From contig NZ_PNOT02000003.1 of assembly GCF_002879535.1 (NCBI RefSeq), positions 1-33,615 of the forward strand: DNA of 33,615 nucleotides. The letters are read 5' to 3'. The position numbers were made by a program, and so were the translations under genes. The notes below the pieces were generated by a model. It made no database searches and was not told the origin of the DNA. It saw only the letters and a program-made list of their open reading frames with translations. Below, in pieces: positions 7,528-14,937 of the stretch. The stretch's first letter is position 1; each line of letters begins with the position of its first letter. This stretch comes from Mesorhizobium intechi. Its GTDB lineage: Bacteria > Pseudomonadota > Alphaproteobacteria > Rhizobiales > Rhizobiaceae.

Positions 7528-9063
7528 CTATTGTTTGGATCGTTTCAACCTTGCGGCCTCATCTTGTTCGATGCTGTGCCGGACAGCCGTCATCGGATCG
7601 TGCGAAAGCAGTTCGCCCAGCGCCGACGTGACGGCCGCGCGAAACGTTTCGTTCGCGGCAAGGCCGGGGTCGAAAATCGTGTCGATGGCGAGGATGCCCG
7701 AAGCTAGCGCCGTCGCATCGCGGCCGGCGGCGTCGGCGATTGCCGCGACCTTGCCGGCATAGGGATCCGACGCCGGCCAGCGCCTGCCGAAGCGGTCCGA
7801 GGCCTCGATGAGATAGGCCATCCAGCCGGCGACCGGCACCGACAGCAGGCCAATGCTGGCGCCCTGGCTGACGCGATCGCGGATCGGGTTGAGCAAGCGT
7901 TGGACGATCTTCTGCGATCCGTCGGTGGCGATCTGGTGGTTGCGGTGGCGGATCGCGGTGTTCTTCAGCCGGGCGAGGCTCTGCTCGATATAGGCCGTGG
8001 GATCCATGCCGGGCACCGGCATCAGCGTCGGCAGCGTTTCCTCGACCAGCATGCGCCTGACGAAGGTGGACAGCAGCGGGTCGGCGATGGCATCCGACGT
8101 ATGCTCCAGCCCGGCCAACACGCCGAGCGTGGCGAGCGTCGTCTGGGCGCCGTTCAGCACCCGCATCTTGAGATGCTCGAACGGCGTGACGTCGTCGACG
8201 AAAGTCGCGCCGACCAGATCCCAGCGCGGCACGCGGCCGGCGAACTTCTGCTCGATCACCCACTGCCGGAACGGCTCGCCGACGGCGACGGCGGCGTCGC
8301 GGTAGCCGAACCATTGCTCGACGTTGTCGAGATCGTCCTGCGTCACCGCCGGCGCGATGCGGTCGACCATGGCCGAGGGGAAGGCGGCGTTGACCGCGAT
8401 CCAGTCGGCGAGGCCATTGCCCCGCCGTTCGGCAAAGCTCCGCACCACGGTTTGCAGGATGACGCCGTTGGTCGGAATGTTGTCGCAGGAGAGCAGCGTC
8501 AGGGGCCGGCCATGCGTGGCCCGGCGCAGTTCCAGCGCTCGCGCGAGGATGCCGGGCACGCTGCGCGGCGCATGGGGGTTGGCGAGATCATGGACGATGT
8601 CGGGATGATCGTAATCGAGCGCGCCGCTCGACGGGATGTGGCAATAGCCTTTCTCCGTCACCGTCATGGTCACCAGGTCGATATCGCGCGAGGACAGCAC
8701 CGTGAGTGCCGGTGCGGGGCTTGCCTGGCTGTCCACCACCTTCACGATGCTGCCAATGATCCGGGCCTCGATGTGGCTGTTTTCGCGGATCAGCCTTGTA
8801 TAGAGGCCGCCCTGCCGACCCAGCGTGTCGGCAAGGGTGGGCGGACGGATGTTGATGCCGACAACGCCCCAGCGGTCGAACTGGCGCGCCAGCAAATCAT
8901 CGGTGTATTCGGCCTGATGGCAGCGGTGGAACGCGCCGACGCCGAGATGCGCCATGCCGGGCGCAAGGGTTGTCCGGTCATATCCAGGCGTCTGGACAGC
9001 GGCCGGAAGCTGGTCCAGCAGGGCCGGCCCCAGCGTCTCCGGCGCTGTCGAAGCGGCGTTCAC
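7528..9063 (-). CDS. Mannitol dehydrogenase / fructuronate reductase family oxidoreductase
   Basis: Polyol-specific long-chain dehydrogenase/reductase (511 aa, near the usual 480-510). The family interconverts a polyol or aldonate with a ketose or ketouronate using NAD(H). The N-terminal GVGAFHR (about 41-47) is the nucleotide-binding motif, and SCDNIPTNG (192-200) is the conserved Asn-rich active-site segment. The C-terminal catalytic motif reads K299-x4-N304-x2-Q307: Lys and Asn keep the spacing of Pseudomonas mannitol 2-dehydrogenase, but the usual His is Gln. The start is GTG at 9063, whose GTGA contains the stop of the SDR gene. The open frame continues upstream only as a shadow of the SDR. 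Substrate choice between mannitol-like polyols and mannonate-like acids is open. Confidence 0.87.
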   Translation of the reverse strand: MNAASTAPETLGPALLDQLPAAVQTPGYDRTTLAPGMAHLGVGAFHRCHQAEYTDDLLARQFDRWGVVGINIRPPTLADTLGRQGGLYTRLIRENSHIEARIIGSIVKVVDSQASPAPALTVLSSRDIDLVTMTVTEKGYCHIPSSGALDYDHPDIVHDLANPHAPRSVPGILARALELRRATHGRPLTLLSCDNIPTNGVILQTVVRSFAERRGNGLADWIAVNAAFPSAMVDRIAPAVTQDDLDNVEQWFGYRDAAVAVGEPFRQWVIEQKFAGRVPRWDLVGATFVDDVTPFEHLKMRVLNGAQTTLATLGVLAGLEHTSDAIADPLLSTFVRRMLVEETLPTLMPVPGMDPTAYIEQSLARLKNTAIRHRNHQIATDGSQKIVQRLLNPIRDRVSQGASIGLLSVPVAGWMAYLIEASDRFGRRWPASDPYAGKVAAIADAAGRDATALASGILAIDTIFDPGLAANETFRAAVTSALGELLSHDPMTAVRHSIEQDEAARLKRSKQ

Positions 9064-9842
9064 CGGTTCGCCCCGATCACCGACTGCTCCTGGTCGATCA
9101 CGGCGCCCGTCATCGGCCCGGCCGCGTCGGAAAGCAGGAAGACGGCAAGGTTGGCGATATCGTCCGGCTTGAGCAGCCTGCCGAAAGGCTGCGCGGCGTT
9201 GGCGGCGTCGAGCCAGCCTGCCCCATGGCCCAATGTTTCGGCCTGCATCACGCGTTCGGCCGGCGTGTCGGTCCAGCCGACATTGATGCCGTTGACGCGG
9301 ATGCGGTCGAAGCGGTGGGCGTTGGCGGCGTTCTTGGTCAGCGTCGCCAGCGCACCCTTGGTCGCGGAATAAACGGCGAGTTCCGGCGAGCCGCAATGGG
9401 CGTTGATCGACAGGATGTTGACGATGGCGCCGGGCTCCCCGCGCTTCCTCATGTCGGCGATGGCAGCCTGCATCAGGAAGAACGGCGCGCGCGCATTGAC
9501 GGCGAACAGCGAGGTCCAGTCGTCCAGGCCGGCATCGAGGAAAGAGGCGCGGTCGGTCAGGCCAGCGGCGTTGACGAGGCCATCGATGCGGCCGAAGCGC
9601 TCAATGCAGGCCCGCGCCAACAAGGCAGGGGCCTGCGCGTCTCCAAGGTCGGCGGCGACGAAGATGCTCGGCGTGCCGATGGCCGCCAGTTCCGCCGCCA
9701 CGGCGTCACCGCGCTTGCCGTCGCGTCCCGTGATAAGCAGGCCGCCGGCGCCGGCCCGCGCGAGCATCTCGGCGATGGCGCGGCCTATGCCTTGCGTCGC
9801 GCCGGTGACCAGCACGACCTTGCCTTGGAGATGAAGCTCCAT
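9060..9842 (-). CDS. SDR-family NAD(P)-dependent oxidoreductase
   Basis: Classical short-chain dehydrogenase, 260 aa. TGATQGIG (13-20) is the cofactor motif, VNAAG is near 90-94, and the catalytic set is N116, S145, Y158 and K162 (YSATK). The acceptor is unknown; in this operon it probably oxidises a sugar, polyol or sugar acid. The ATG at 9842 is preferred over one 16 codons upstream because GGGAGGAGG directly precedes it and homology starts there. It is the first gene of the leftward operon; a GGAA-N6-TTCC palindrome lies 39-52 bases upstream of the start. It overlaps the next gene by GTGA. Confidence 0.88.
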   Translation of the reverse strand: MELHLQGKVVLVTGATQGIGRAIAEMLARAGAGGLLITGRDGKRGDAVAAELAAIGTPSIFVAADLGDAQAPALLARACIERFGRIDGLVNAAGLTDRASFLDAGLDDWTSLFAVNARAPFFLMQAAIADMRKRGEPGAIVNILSINAHCGSPELAVYSATKGALATLTKNAANAHRFDRIRVNGINVGWTDTPAERVMQAETLGHGAGWLDAANAAQPFGRLLKPDDIANLAVFLLSDAAGPMTGAVIDQEQSVIGANR

Positions 9843-9880
9843 TCCTCCTCCCGGAACAAAGTTTCTATTTTTTGAAATAT

Positions 9881-9894
9881 GGAACGGCAATTCC
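9881..9894. promoter_or_regulatory. Putative RpiR-type operator GGAA-N6-TTCC
   Basis: GGAACGGCAATTCC is a perfect GGAA-N6-TTCC dyad in the 78-base gap between the regulator gene end and the SDR start. From memory, this is the pattern described for the rhizobial RpiR-type repressor IolR. It sits where a repressor would block the leftward operon promoter. An AT-rich segment (TTTCAAAAAATAGAAA on the minus strand) follows it toward the SDR gene. Confidence 0.6.
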
Positions 9895-9920
9895 CGATAG
9901 TCAATTGTACCAGCAGCGCC

Positions 9921-10814
9921 TCATGTGCCGCGTTTTGCCGCGACGCCTTGGACCAGCGCCATGCCTACCGCCAGCGAGGCCGCCAGCGAGCGGAAGCCGG
10001 CGAAATCGGATTCCACCACTTCCAGCCAACTATCCGACAAAGCGATCAGCGGGCTGAAGGTGCTGTCGGTGATGGTCACGATGCGGGCCCTGCGCTCATG
10101 CGCCACGGCGACCAGGTCGGGCGTGATCGAATTGTAGGGGCTGAAGGAAACGGCCAGCACTGCATCTCGGCCGCCGATGCAGCCGACCTGATCGAGTGCC
10201 GAGGAGCCGACATTGTCGACCAGCACGTTGCGCACGCCTTGCTGCGATAGGGTCAGCGACAGATAGGCGGTGACCGGGAAGGCGCGCTTCGACCCGATGA
10301 CATAGATCAACTCGGCTGCCGCCAGCAACGTCACCATCTTCTCGAAGCTCTCGACGTCGAAGCCCGCTTCGATGCGGCCGAGCGAGGCCTGCGAGGCGCC
10401 CACCATGCCGTGCAGGAAATGCATGGCGGCATTGAGCTCGGCCTCGGTGCGCGGCTCGCCGCGCGCTTCGGGCCAGGAGCCCTTGACGTGCTGCTTGAAC
10501 AGGCCCTGGAAATCGGAAAAGCCGGAATAGCCGAAGATCTGGGCAAAGCGCACCAGCGTCGAGGGTTGCACGCCCGCCTGTGCGGCCACCTGCGCGATGG
10601 TGCCGAGCGCGACATCGCTCGGATGCTGCCACAGGAAGATCGCCACCTGGCGCAGCCGCTTGGGAAAATGCAAGGTGCCGGAGGAGAGCACGGCGCGCAG
10701 TTCCTCATAGGTCTGCGGCTTGAAATAGCCCAGCGCCGCCGGCGAGCGCCCGCGCTTGCGCGTTGCCGCCTCGCCTGCAAGAGATCGTCCCGAAGATTTA
10801 CCTGCCCCACTCAT
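9921..10814 (-). CDS. RpiR/MurR-family transcriptional regulator
   Basis: 297-aa regulator with an N-terminal RpiR-type helix-turn-helix (about 35-115, containing AQVAAQAGVQPSTLVRFAQIFGYSGFSDF split over the recognition helix region) and a C-terminal SIS sugar-phosphate-binding domain (about 145-275; LIYVIGSKRAFPVTAYLS and DAVLAVSFSPYNSITPDLV). It probably senses a phosphorylated sugar or a pathway intermediate and controls the flanking catabolic genes. The first 30 residues are basic and look disordered. The ATG at 10814 has only a weak Shine-Dalgarno. It is transcribed in the same direction as the operon 78 bases downstream and divergently from the oxidoreductase gene. Confidence 0.87.
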   Translation of the reverse strand: MSGAGKSSGRSLAGEAATRKRGRSPAALGYFKPQTYEELRAVLSSGTLHFPKRLRQVAIFLWQHPSDVALGTIAQVAAQAGVQPSTLVRFAQIFGYSGFSDFQGLFKQHVKGSWPEARGEPRTEAELNAAMHFLHGMVGASQASLGRIEAGFDVESFEKMVTLLAAAELIYVIGSKRAFPVTAYLSLTLSQQGVRNVLVDNVGSSALDQVGCIGGRDAVLAVSFSPYNSITPDLVAVAHERRARIVTITDSTFSPLIALSDSWLEVVESDFAGFRSLAASLAVGMALVQGVAAKRGT

Positions 10815-10839
10815 GATCTCAGGCTAGCGTGGCACAATC

Positions 10840-10872
10840 GTATTACAATACAGAAATTGGAAATTGTGTTCG
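10840..10872. promoter_or_regulatory. Divergent regulatory region with palindrome and near-perfect GGAA-N6-TTCC site
   Basis: Between the regulator (leftward from 10814) and the oxidoreductase (rightward from 10933) lie GTATTACAATAC (10840-10851, 5-bp arms) and GGAAATTGTGTTCG (10859-10872). The latter matches GGAA-N6-TTCC at seven of eight defined bases. The region is much richer in A/T than its surroundings, as expected for back-to-back promoters. Shared sites with 9881-9894 suggest that the RpiR-type protein controls both itself and its neighbours. Confidence 0.45.
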
Positions 10873-10932
10873 AAAGTGGTAGCCGAGCTTGAGGTTTGGC
10901 CGGTCGCCAGGGATCGGTTCGGAGGAGAAAAC

Positions 10933-12120
10933 ATGGTCTACGCAACATCGGATGGATCGGCGGGCAGGCGCCTGAGGGTCGGCATGGTCGGCGGCGGCCG
11001 CAATGCCTTCATCGGCGCCGTGCATCGGCTGGCGATGCGCCTTGACGACCAGATCGTGCTGGTGGCCGGCGCGCTGTCGTCGGATCCTGAGAATGCGGCC
11101 GTCTCGGCCGCCGAGATCGGCATCGCGCCGGAACGCAGCTATGCCGATTACCATGCGATGGCGCTGGCGGAAGCCGGACGGCCCGATGGCATCGACGCGG
11201 TCGTCATCGTGACGCCCAACCATCTGCATGCGGCGATTGCCACCGCCTTCCTCGGGGCGGGCATCGATGTGATCTGCGACAAGCCGCTGTCGACCACGCT
11301 CAGCGACGCGCAAGCGCTGGTGACGCTTGCGCGCGCCAAAAAACGCCGCTTCGTCGTCACGCTGAACAACACCGGCTACGCCATGGTCCGCCAGGCGCGC
11401 GAAATGGTGGCGGCGGGTGAGCTCGGCCGCATCGTCTCGGTGCATGGCGCCTACATCCAGGACTGGCTGACCAGGCCGATCGACGCCGAGGGACAGAAGC
11501 AGGCGGAATGGCGCACCGATCCGGCGCGGGCAGGGCAGTCGGCGGTGCTGGCCGATATCGGCGTGCACGCCTTCAATCTGGCGAGCTATATCTCAGGCTG
11601 CGAGGCCGAGGCGGTGTCGGCGGATCTGTTCACCGCGGTGCCGGGGCGCCGGCTCGACGACAATGCGCATGTCATGGTGCGCTGGACGGAGGGAGCGCGC
11701 GGCACGATCCTGGCAAGCCAGACATCGCCCGGCCACTACAATGATCTGTCCGTGCGCATCTATGGCGACAAAGCCGGGCTCGAATGGTCGGGCGGGCGGC
11801 CGGAGGAACTGCGTTTCTCGCGCTATGGCGAGGAAACCCGCACGCTGGTGCGCGGCGGCCATGGTTCGACCGAAGAAAGCCGGCGCGTGTCGCGCATGCC
11901 GGCGGCGCACCCGGAAGGCTATATCGAGGCCTTCGCCAATTTCTACCGCGACGCCGCCCACATCATCCGTGCGCATCGTTCAGGTGGCGTCGTCGATGCC
12001 GCGAGCGCCGCCCGGGTGCCGGATGTGGTCGACGGTGCGCGCGGCGTGAAGTTCGTCGCCGCGGCGGTGGAGTCGAACGCGGCGGGCGGTGCGTGGACGG
12101 CAGCGCGGTTTGCGGGGTGA
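10933..12120 (+). CDS. Gfo/Idh/MocA-family oxidoreductase
   Basis: NAD(P)-dependent sugar or cyclitol dehydrogenase-like protein, 395 aa. A Rossmann motif (GMVGGGRNAF, about 17-26) and VTPNHLHA (94-101) bind the cofactor. K117 in CDKPLS is the family catalytic Lys, and D208-x3-H212 (ADIGVHAF) is the usual Asp/His pair. The ATG at 10933 follows GGAGGAG, which rules out the longer frame opening at a TTG near 10864. It is expressed divergently from the RpiR-type regulator and probably belongs to the same regulon. Family members include inositol 2-dehydrogenase and hexose/pentose dehydrogenases; the substrate is unknown. Confidence 0.87.
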   Translation: MVYATSDGSAGRRLRVGMVGGGRNAFIGAVHRLAMRLDDQIVLVAGALSSDPENAAVSAAEIGIAPERSYADYHAMALAEAGRPDGIDAVVIVTPNHLHAAIATAFLGAGIDVICDKPLSTTLSDAQALVTLARAKKRRFVVTLNNTGYAMVRQAREMVAAGELGRIVSVHGAYIQDWLTRPIDAEGQKQAEWRTDPARAGQSAVLADIGVHAFNLASYISGCEAEAVSADLFTAVPGRRLDDNAHVMVRWTEGARGTILASQTSPGHYNDLSVRIYGDKAGLEWSGGRPEELRFSRYGEETRTLVRGGHGSTEESRRVSRMPAAHPEGYIEAFANFYRDAAHIIRAHRSGGVVDAASAARVPDVVDGARGVKFVAAAVESNAAGGAWTAARFAG

Positions 12121-12124
12121 CAGC

Positions 12125-12162
12125 CGATCTCCCTCACCAGGGGAGATGGCAGCTTTGCCGCC
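12125..12162. repeat. Fragment of rhizobial intergenic palindrome
   Basis: ATCTCCC (12127-12133) pairs with GGGAGAT (12141-12147), and GGCA/TGCC forms a second small hairpin (12148-12159). The GGGGAGATGGC block resembles part of the element at 5331-5399. It lies between two convergent genes; without a T-run it is at best a weak terminator. Confidence 0.4.
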
Positions 12163-12167
12163 GGAAA

Positions 12168-12638
12168 TCACCCGATCCCCAGCTGCTTCGCCAGATCCGA
12201 CAGCATCGGGCGCTGGCCCTGCAGAAGTTTTGCCTCCGCCTCGGGCAGGCTGAACCAACCGACCCTGTCGACCTCGGGAAATTCTTTCATCGACCCGGAC
12301 CTTGGCGGCCATTCCATGGTGAAGGTGTTGCTCTTGATGGTGGCCACATCGATCCCGGTGCTGGCCTCGACCGACCAGGCGGTGATGATCTTGCCCCCTG
12401 GTTGCTTGTAGTCGCCGAGCCGCGCGAAGGGGCCGCCGACCGTGATGCCGAGCTCTTCCCCGGTCTCGCGTCGCGCTGCCGCCAGTTCGTCCTCGTCCTC
12501 GTCGATGAGGCCTTTCGGGATCGACCAGGCGCCTTCGTCCTTCCTTGCCCAGAACGGGCCGCCGGGATGAACCAGAAGCACCCTGATATCCCCATCCATT
12601 CGACGATAAATCAGCAGGCCCGCACTGCGTTTTGCCAT
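12168..12638 (-). CDS. Nudix hydrolase
   Basis: 156-aa protein with a complete 23-residue Nudix box at 43-65 (G43-x5-E-x7-RE-x2-EE-x-G-I). It is expected to hydrolyse a nucleoside diphosphate linked to another group, using Mg2+. The N-terminal SAGLLIYRR and the WSIPKGLID context resemble the NTP-pyrophosphohydrolase / diadenosine-polyphosphatase branch; the exact substrate is not evident. The ATG at 12638 has no strong Shine-Dalgarno but is the only sensible start for the fold. It converges with the oxidoreductase gene and diverges from the fatty-acid-hydroxylase-like gene. Confidence 0.85.
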   Translation of the reverse strand: MAKRSAGLLIYRRMDGDIRVLLVHPGGPFWARKDEGAWSIPKGLIDEDEDELAAARRETGEELGITVGGPFARLGDYKQPGGKIITAWSVEASTGIDVATIKSNTFTMEWPPRSGSMKEFPEVDRVGWFSLPEAEAKLLQGQRPMLSDLAKQLGIG

Positions 12639-12732
12639 TTTTGCATGTCCGTTTGCGGTACCGGTGCGCGTCAGCCGATTCTTTCTTCGATCACGCGTGC
12701 TGAACTTGCACCGGGAAATTGCGACGCTATGT

Positions 12733-12744
12733 CAGATGCATCTG
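12733..12744. promoter_or_regulatory. Perfect palindrome in divergent promoter region
   Basis: CAGATGCATCTG lies in the 185-base region between the Nudix gene and the membrane hydroxylase gene. It is the only marked dyad there. No recognisable regulator is adjacent, so its role is unknown and chance cannot be excluded. Confidence 0.25.
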
Positions 12745-12823
12745 CATTGCACCTCATCGGCGAGTTCGGCAATCTGATAGCATCGATTCTGGGGCGGCGT
12801 CGAAATCAGATGGGGCGTCCGAA

Positions 12824-13354
12824 ATGCAACTCGGTCTGATCGGTTACTACAGCGATTTCGTGGTCTATCCATTGGCGATAGCCCTGTTGGGCGTGGTCGG
12901 GCTCATCGAGGCCGGGGAAGAGAGCGCGCCGGAATGGATCGGCACGGTGCTGGTCTGTCTCGGCCTGTGGACGTTCATCGAATACGTCCTGCACCGCTTC
13001 GTCCTGCATCATGTTCCCTACATCAGGGATCTGCACGACCGTCATCATGTCGAGGAGCGCAGCCGGGTGGGCACGCCAACCTGGCTCAGCCTGGGCGTGC
13101 ATGCGCTGATCGCACTGCCCATCTGGCTGCTCTCGGATTTCGCGACCGCCAGCGCGGTGGGCTGCGGGCTGATGCTGGGCTATCTCTGGTACATCAGCGT
13201 CCATCACATGATCCATCATTGGCACCCCGCCCATCCCAGCTATCTCTACACGCTCAAGCGCCGCCACGCGGTGCACCACCATCTCGACGACAACGCCAAT
13301 TTCGGCGTGACGTCGCTGTTCTGGGACCGGATTTTCGGCACGGCGCGACTTTGA
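12824..13354 (+). CDS. Fatty acid hydroxylase / sterol desaturase superfamily membrane protein
   Basis: 176-aa integral membrane protein with about four hydrophobic segments and the eight-plus histidines of the di-iron hydroxylase superfamily: LHRFVLHH (56-63), HDRHH (71-75), HHMIHHWH (127-134) and RHAVHHH (147-153). It is likely an O2-dependent hydroxylase of a lipid or carotenoid-like substrate. The ATG at 12824 is chosen because the membrane topology and homology begin there; the upstream in-frame extension to a TTG near 12719 is Arg/Ser-rich and non-family-like. The Shine-Dalgarno is weak. No lipid pathway genes neighbour it. Confidence 0.8.
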   Translation: MQLGLIGYYSDFVVYPLAIALLGVVGLIEAGEESAPEWIGTVLVCLGLWTFIEYVLHRFVLHHVPYIRDLHDRHHVEERSRVGTPTWLSLGVHALIALPIWLLSDFATASAVGCGLMLGYLWYISVHHMIHHWHPAHPSYLYTLKRRHAVHHHLDDNANFGVTSLFWDRIFGTARL

Positions 13355-13388
13355 GGAGTGGGGAGGCGTTAGGGCATGAGGCGGTCGT

Positions 13389-14429
13389 TCAGCGCCTCTT
13401 GCCGCGGCCGGCGGGTGGCTTGGCGCCGCGAGGTCCCGTCTGAACCGGCGTGTTGTGCTGGTTTTCATCGGACAGTTTGCGCCAGCGTGCAAGGCGCTCG
13501 GGATCGAGCGTGCCGGCCTTCAGGGCAGCCTGCACCGCGCAGCCTGGCTCATGGACATGCGTGCAGTCGCGGAATTTGCAGAGCGGCGCCAACTCGGTGA
13601 TCTCGGCAAACAGCGTATCGATGCCGTTGGCGACGTCGCTGACCTGGAGCGTGCGCATGCCCGGCGTGTCGATCACCCAGCCGCCACCGGCAATGGCATG
13701 CAGGGACCGCGCCGTGGTGGTGTGGCGTCCCTTGGCATCGTGTTCGCGGATGGCGCCGGTCTGCTGCGGCGATTGCTGCGCCGATCCGGCCAATGTGTTG
13801 ACCAGTGTCGATTTGCCAACGCCGGAGGAACCGATCAGCGCCACCGTCTGCCCCGCGCCGCACCAGGCAGCGAGTGCGCTCGCCGCGCCTGATATGCGCG
13901 GGTTCAGCGTCACCACCGCCAGTCCGCGCTGCAGCGTGGCGGCCTGGCTTTGGTATGCCTCGGCGTTCTCGGCGGTATCGGCCTTGGTCAGCAGGATCAC
14001 GGGTGTCGTTCCGGCTTGGTTGGCCAGCGCCAGATAGCGTTCCAGCCGGGCGATGTTGAAGTCGGCATTGCAGGACGTCACGATGAACAGCGTGTCGATA
14101 TTGGCGGCGGCCAGCTGTGGCCCCCTGCCGCCCTGGACGCGGCGCTCCAGGACAGTCTTGCGGGTCAGGCGACGCCGCAGGAGGTGACTGTGCGGCTCGA
14201 CCAGCACCCAGTCGCCGACGGCGTAGTCGCCGGTGGTGGCCTGCGGCGCCAGGGACAGGTCGGCTTGTCCCGTCTGGGACAGGCCGCTCAGCCGGTCTCG
14301 GTGGACCATGGCAATGCGGGTCGGGATGAGGTCTGCATCGCCCGGTTCGAGCTGGTCGCCGAAAAACTCCGACCATCCAAGGCTGACGAGGGAGGGGGAG
14401 GAGGCCGTCACGGCTTCGACCAAGGGCAT
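13389..14429 (-). CDS. rsgA: Ribosome small-subunit-dependent GTPase A (RsgA)
   Basis: Circularly permuted GTPase that aids late 30S subunit maturation, 346 aa. An OB-fold-like N-terminal part (about 35-105) precedes the permuted G motifs: G4 TKAD (148-151), P-loop GSSGVGKS (200-207) and G3 DTPG (254-257). The zinc knuckle is C284, C289, H291, C297 within CKFRDCTHVHEPGC. The C-terminus is Lys/Arg-rich (GAKPPAGRGKRR), suiting rRNA contact. The start at 14429 is the first ATG that fits the family; the frame is open to 14624, and the Shine-Dalgarno is not clear, so a slightly different start is possible. It converges with the hydroxylase gene and diverges from the Excalibur-domain gene. Confidence 0.9.
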   Translation of the reverse strand: MPLVEAVTASSPSLVSLGWSEFFGDQLEPGDADLIPTRIAMVHRDRLSGLSQTGQADLSLAPQATTGDYAVGDWVLVEPHSHLLRRRLTRKTVLERRVQGGRGPQLAAANIDTLFIVTSCNADFNIARLERYLALANQAGTTPVILLTKADTAENAEAYQSQAATLQRGLAVVTLNPRISGAASALAAWCGAGQTVALIGSSGVGKSTLVNTLAGSAQQSPQQTGAIREHDAKGRHTTTARSLHAIAGGGWVIDTPGMRTLQVSDVANGIDTLFAEITELAPLCKFRDCTHVHEPGCAVQAALKAGTLDPERLARWRKLSDENQHNTPVQTGPRGAKPPAGRGKRR

Positions 14430-14603
14430 GGCGTCGCTGACATCGGACAGTATCCTGGGAAAGACAGGAGAGGCGTGGACTTCTCGGGATCCGCCCACGC
14501 CGCTGTATGGGCGGCACGGCGGGGTTTGGCAAGCATTGCCGATTGTCGCGGCAGCCCGGTGAAGGTAGATTTGTGTCGGGGTCTGAAGCTGGGCGCGCCG
14601 GGA

Positions 14604-14936
14604 ATGCTTCTGCCGTTCTTGCATTGGCCTGCAACGCGTCGCCGCGGCAGGCTGAAATACCTGGCTCTTTTCGCGCCGTTCATCCTGTTGTCCGGCTACA
14701 TCGCCTATGGCTTTGTCGGCATCCAGATTGACTCGCCGCTCACTGCCTTAAGGCATTTTGCCGCGTTCCCCAACTGTGCGGCCGCCCGCGCCGTCGGGCT
14801 TGCTCCCGCACGCAAGGGGCAGCCGGGCTATTGGCCGACGCATGATGCCGACAGGGACGGTATCGCCTGTGAACCTTGGCACGGGGCAAGCAGTAGCGGC
14901 GTCAGGGTACATCGCTATTGGCGGACCGGCAGATAG
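14604..14936 (+). CDS. Excalibur calcium-binding domain protein
   Basis: 110-aa protein with an N-terminal basic stretch, one membrane helix (about 18-40, YLALFAPFILLSGYIAYGFVG) and a C-terminal Excalibur domain (about 54-90). The domain keeps the two cysteines (FPNC and ACE) and the D-x-D-x-DG calcium loop in HDADRDGIACE. It is probably anchored in the inner membrane with the domain in the periplasm; its role is unknown. The ATG at 14604 is preferred; GTG codons upstream are in frame and not excluded. Its stop is one base from the dinB stop on the other strand. Confidence 0.75.
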   Translation: MLLPFLHWPATRRRGRLKYLALFAPFILLSGYIAYGFVGIQIDSPLTALRHFAAFPNCAAARAVGLAPARKGQPGYWPTHDADRDGIACEPWHGASSSGVRVHRYWRTGR

Positions 14937-14937
14937 A

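Noticed and set aside
10831..10848. TGGCAC upstream of the oxidoreductase, considered as a sigma-54 promoter.
   Set aside because: The -12 element (TTGC at proper spacing) is missing; the following bases are TATTA.
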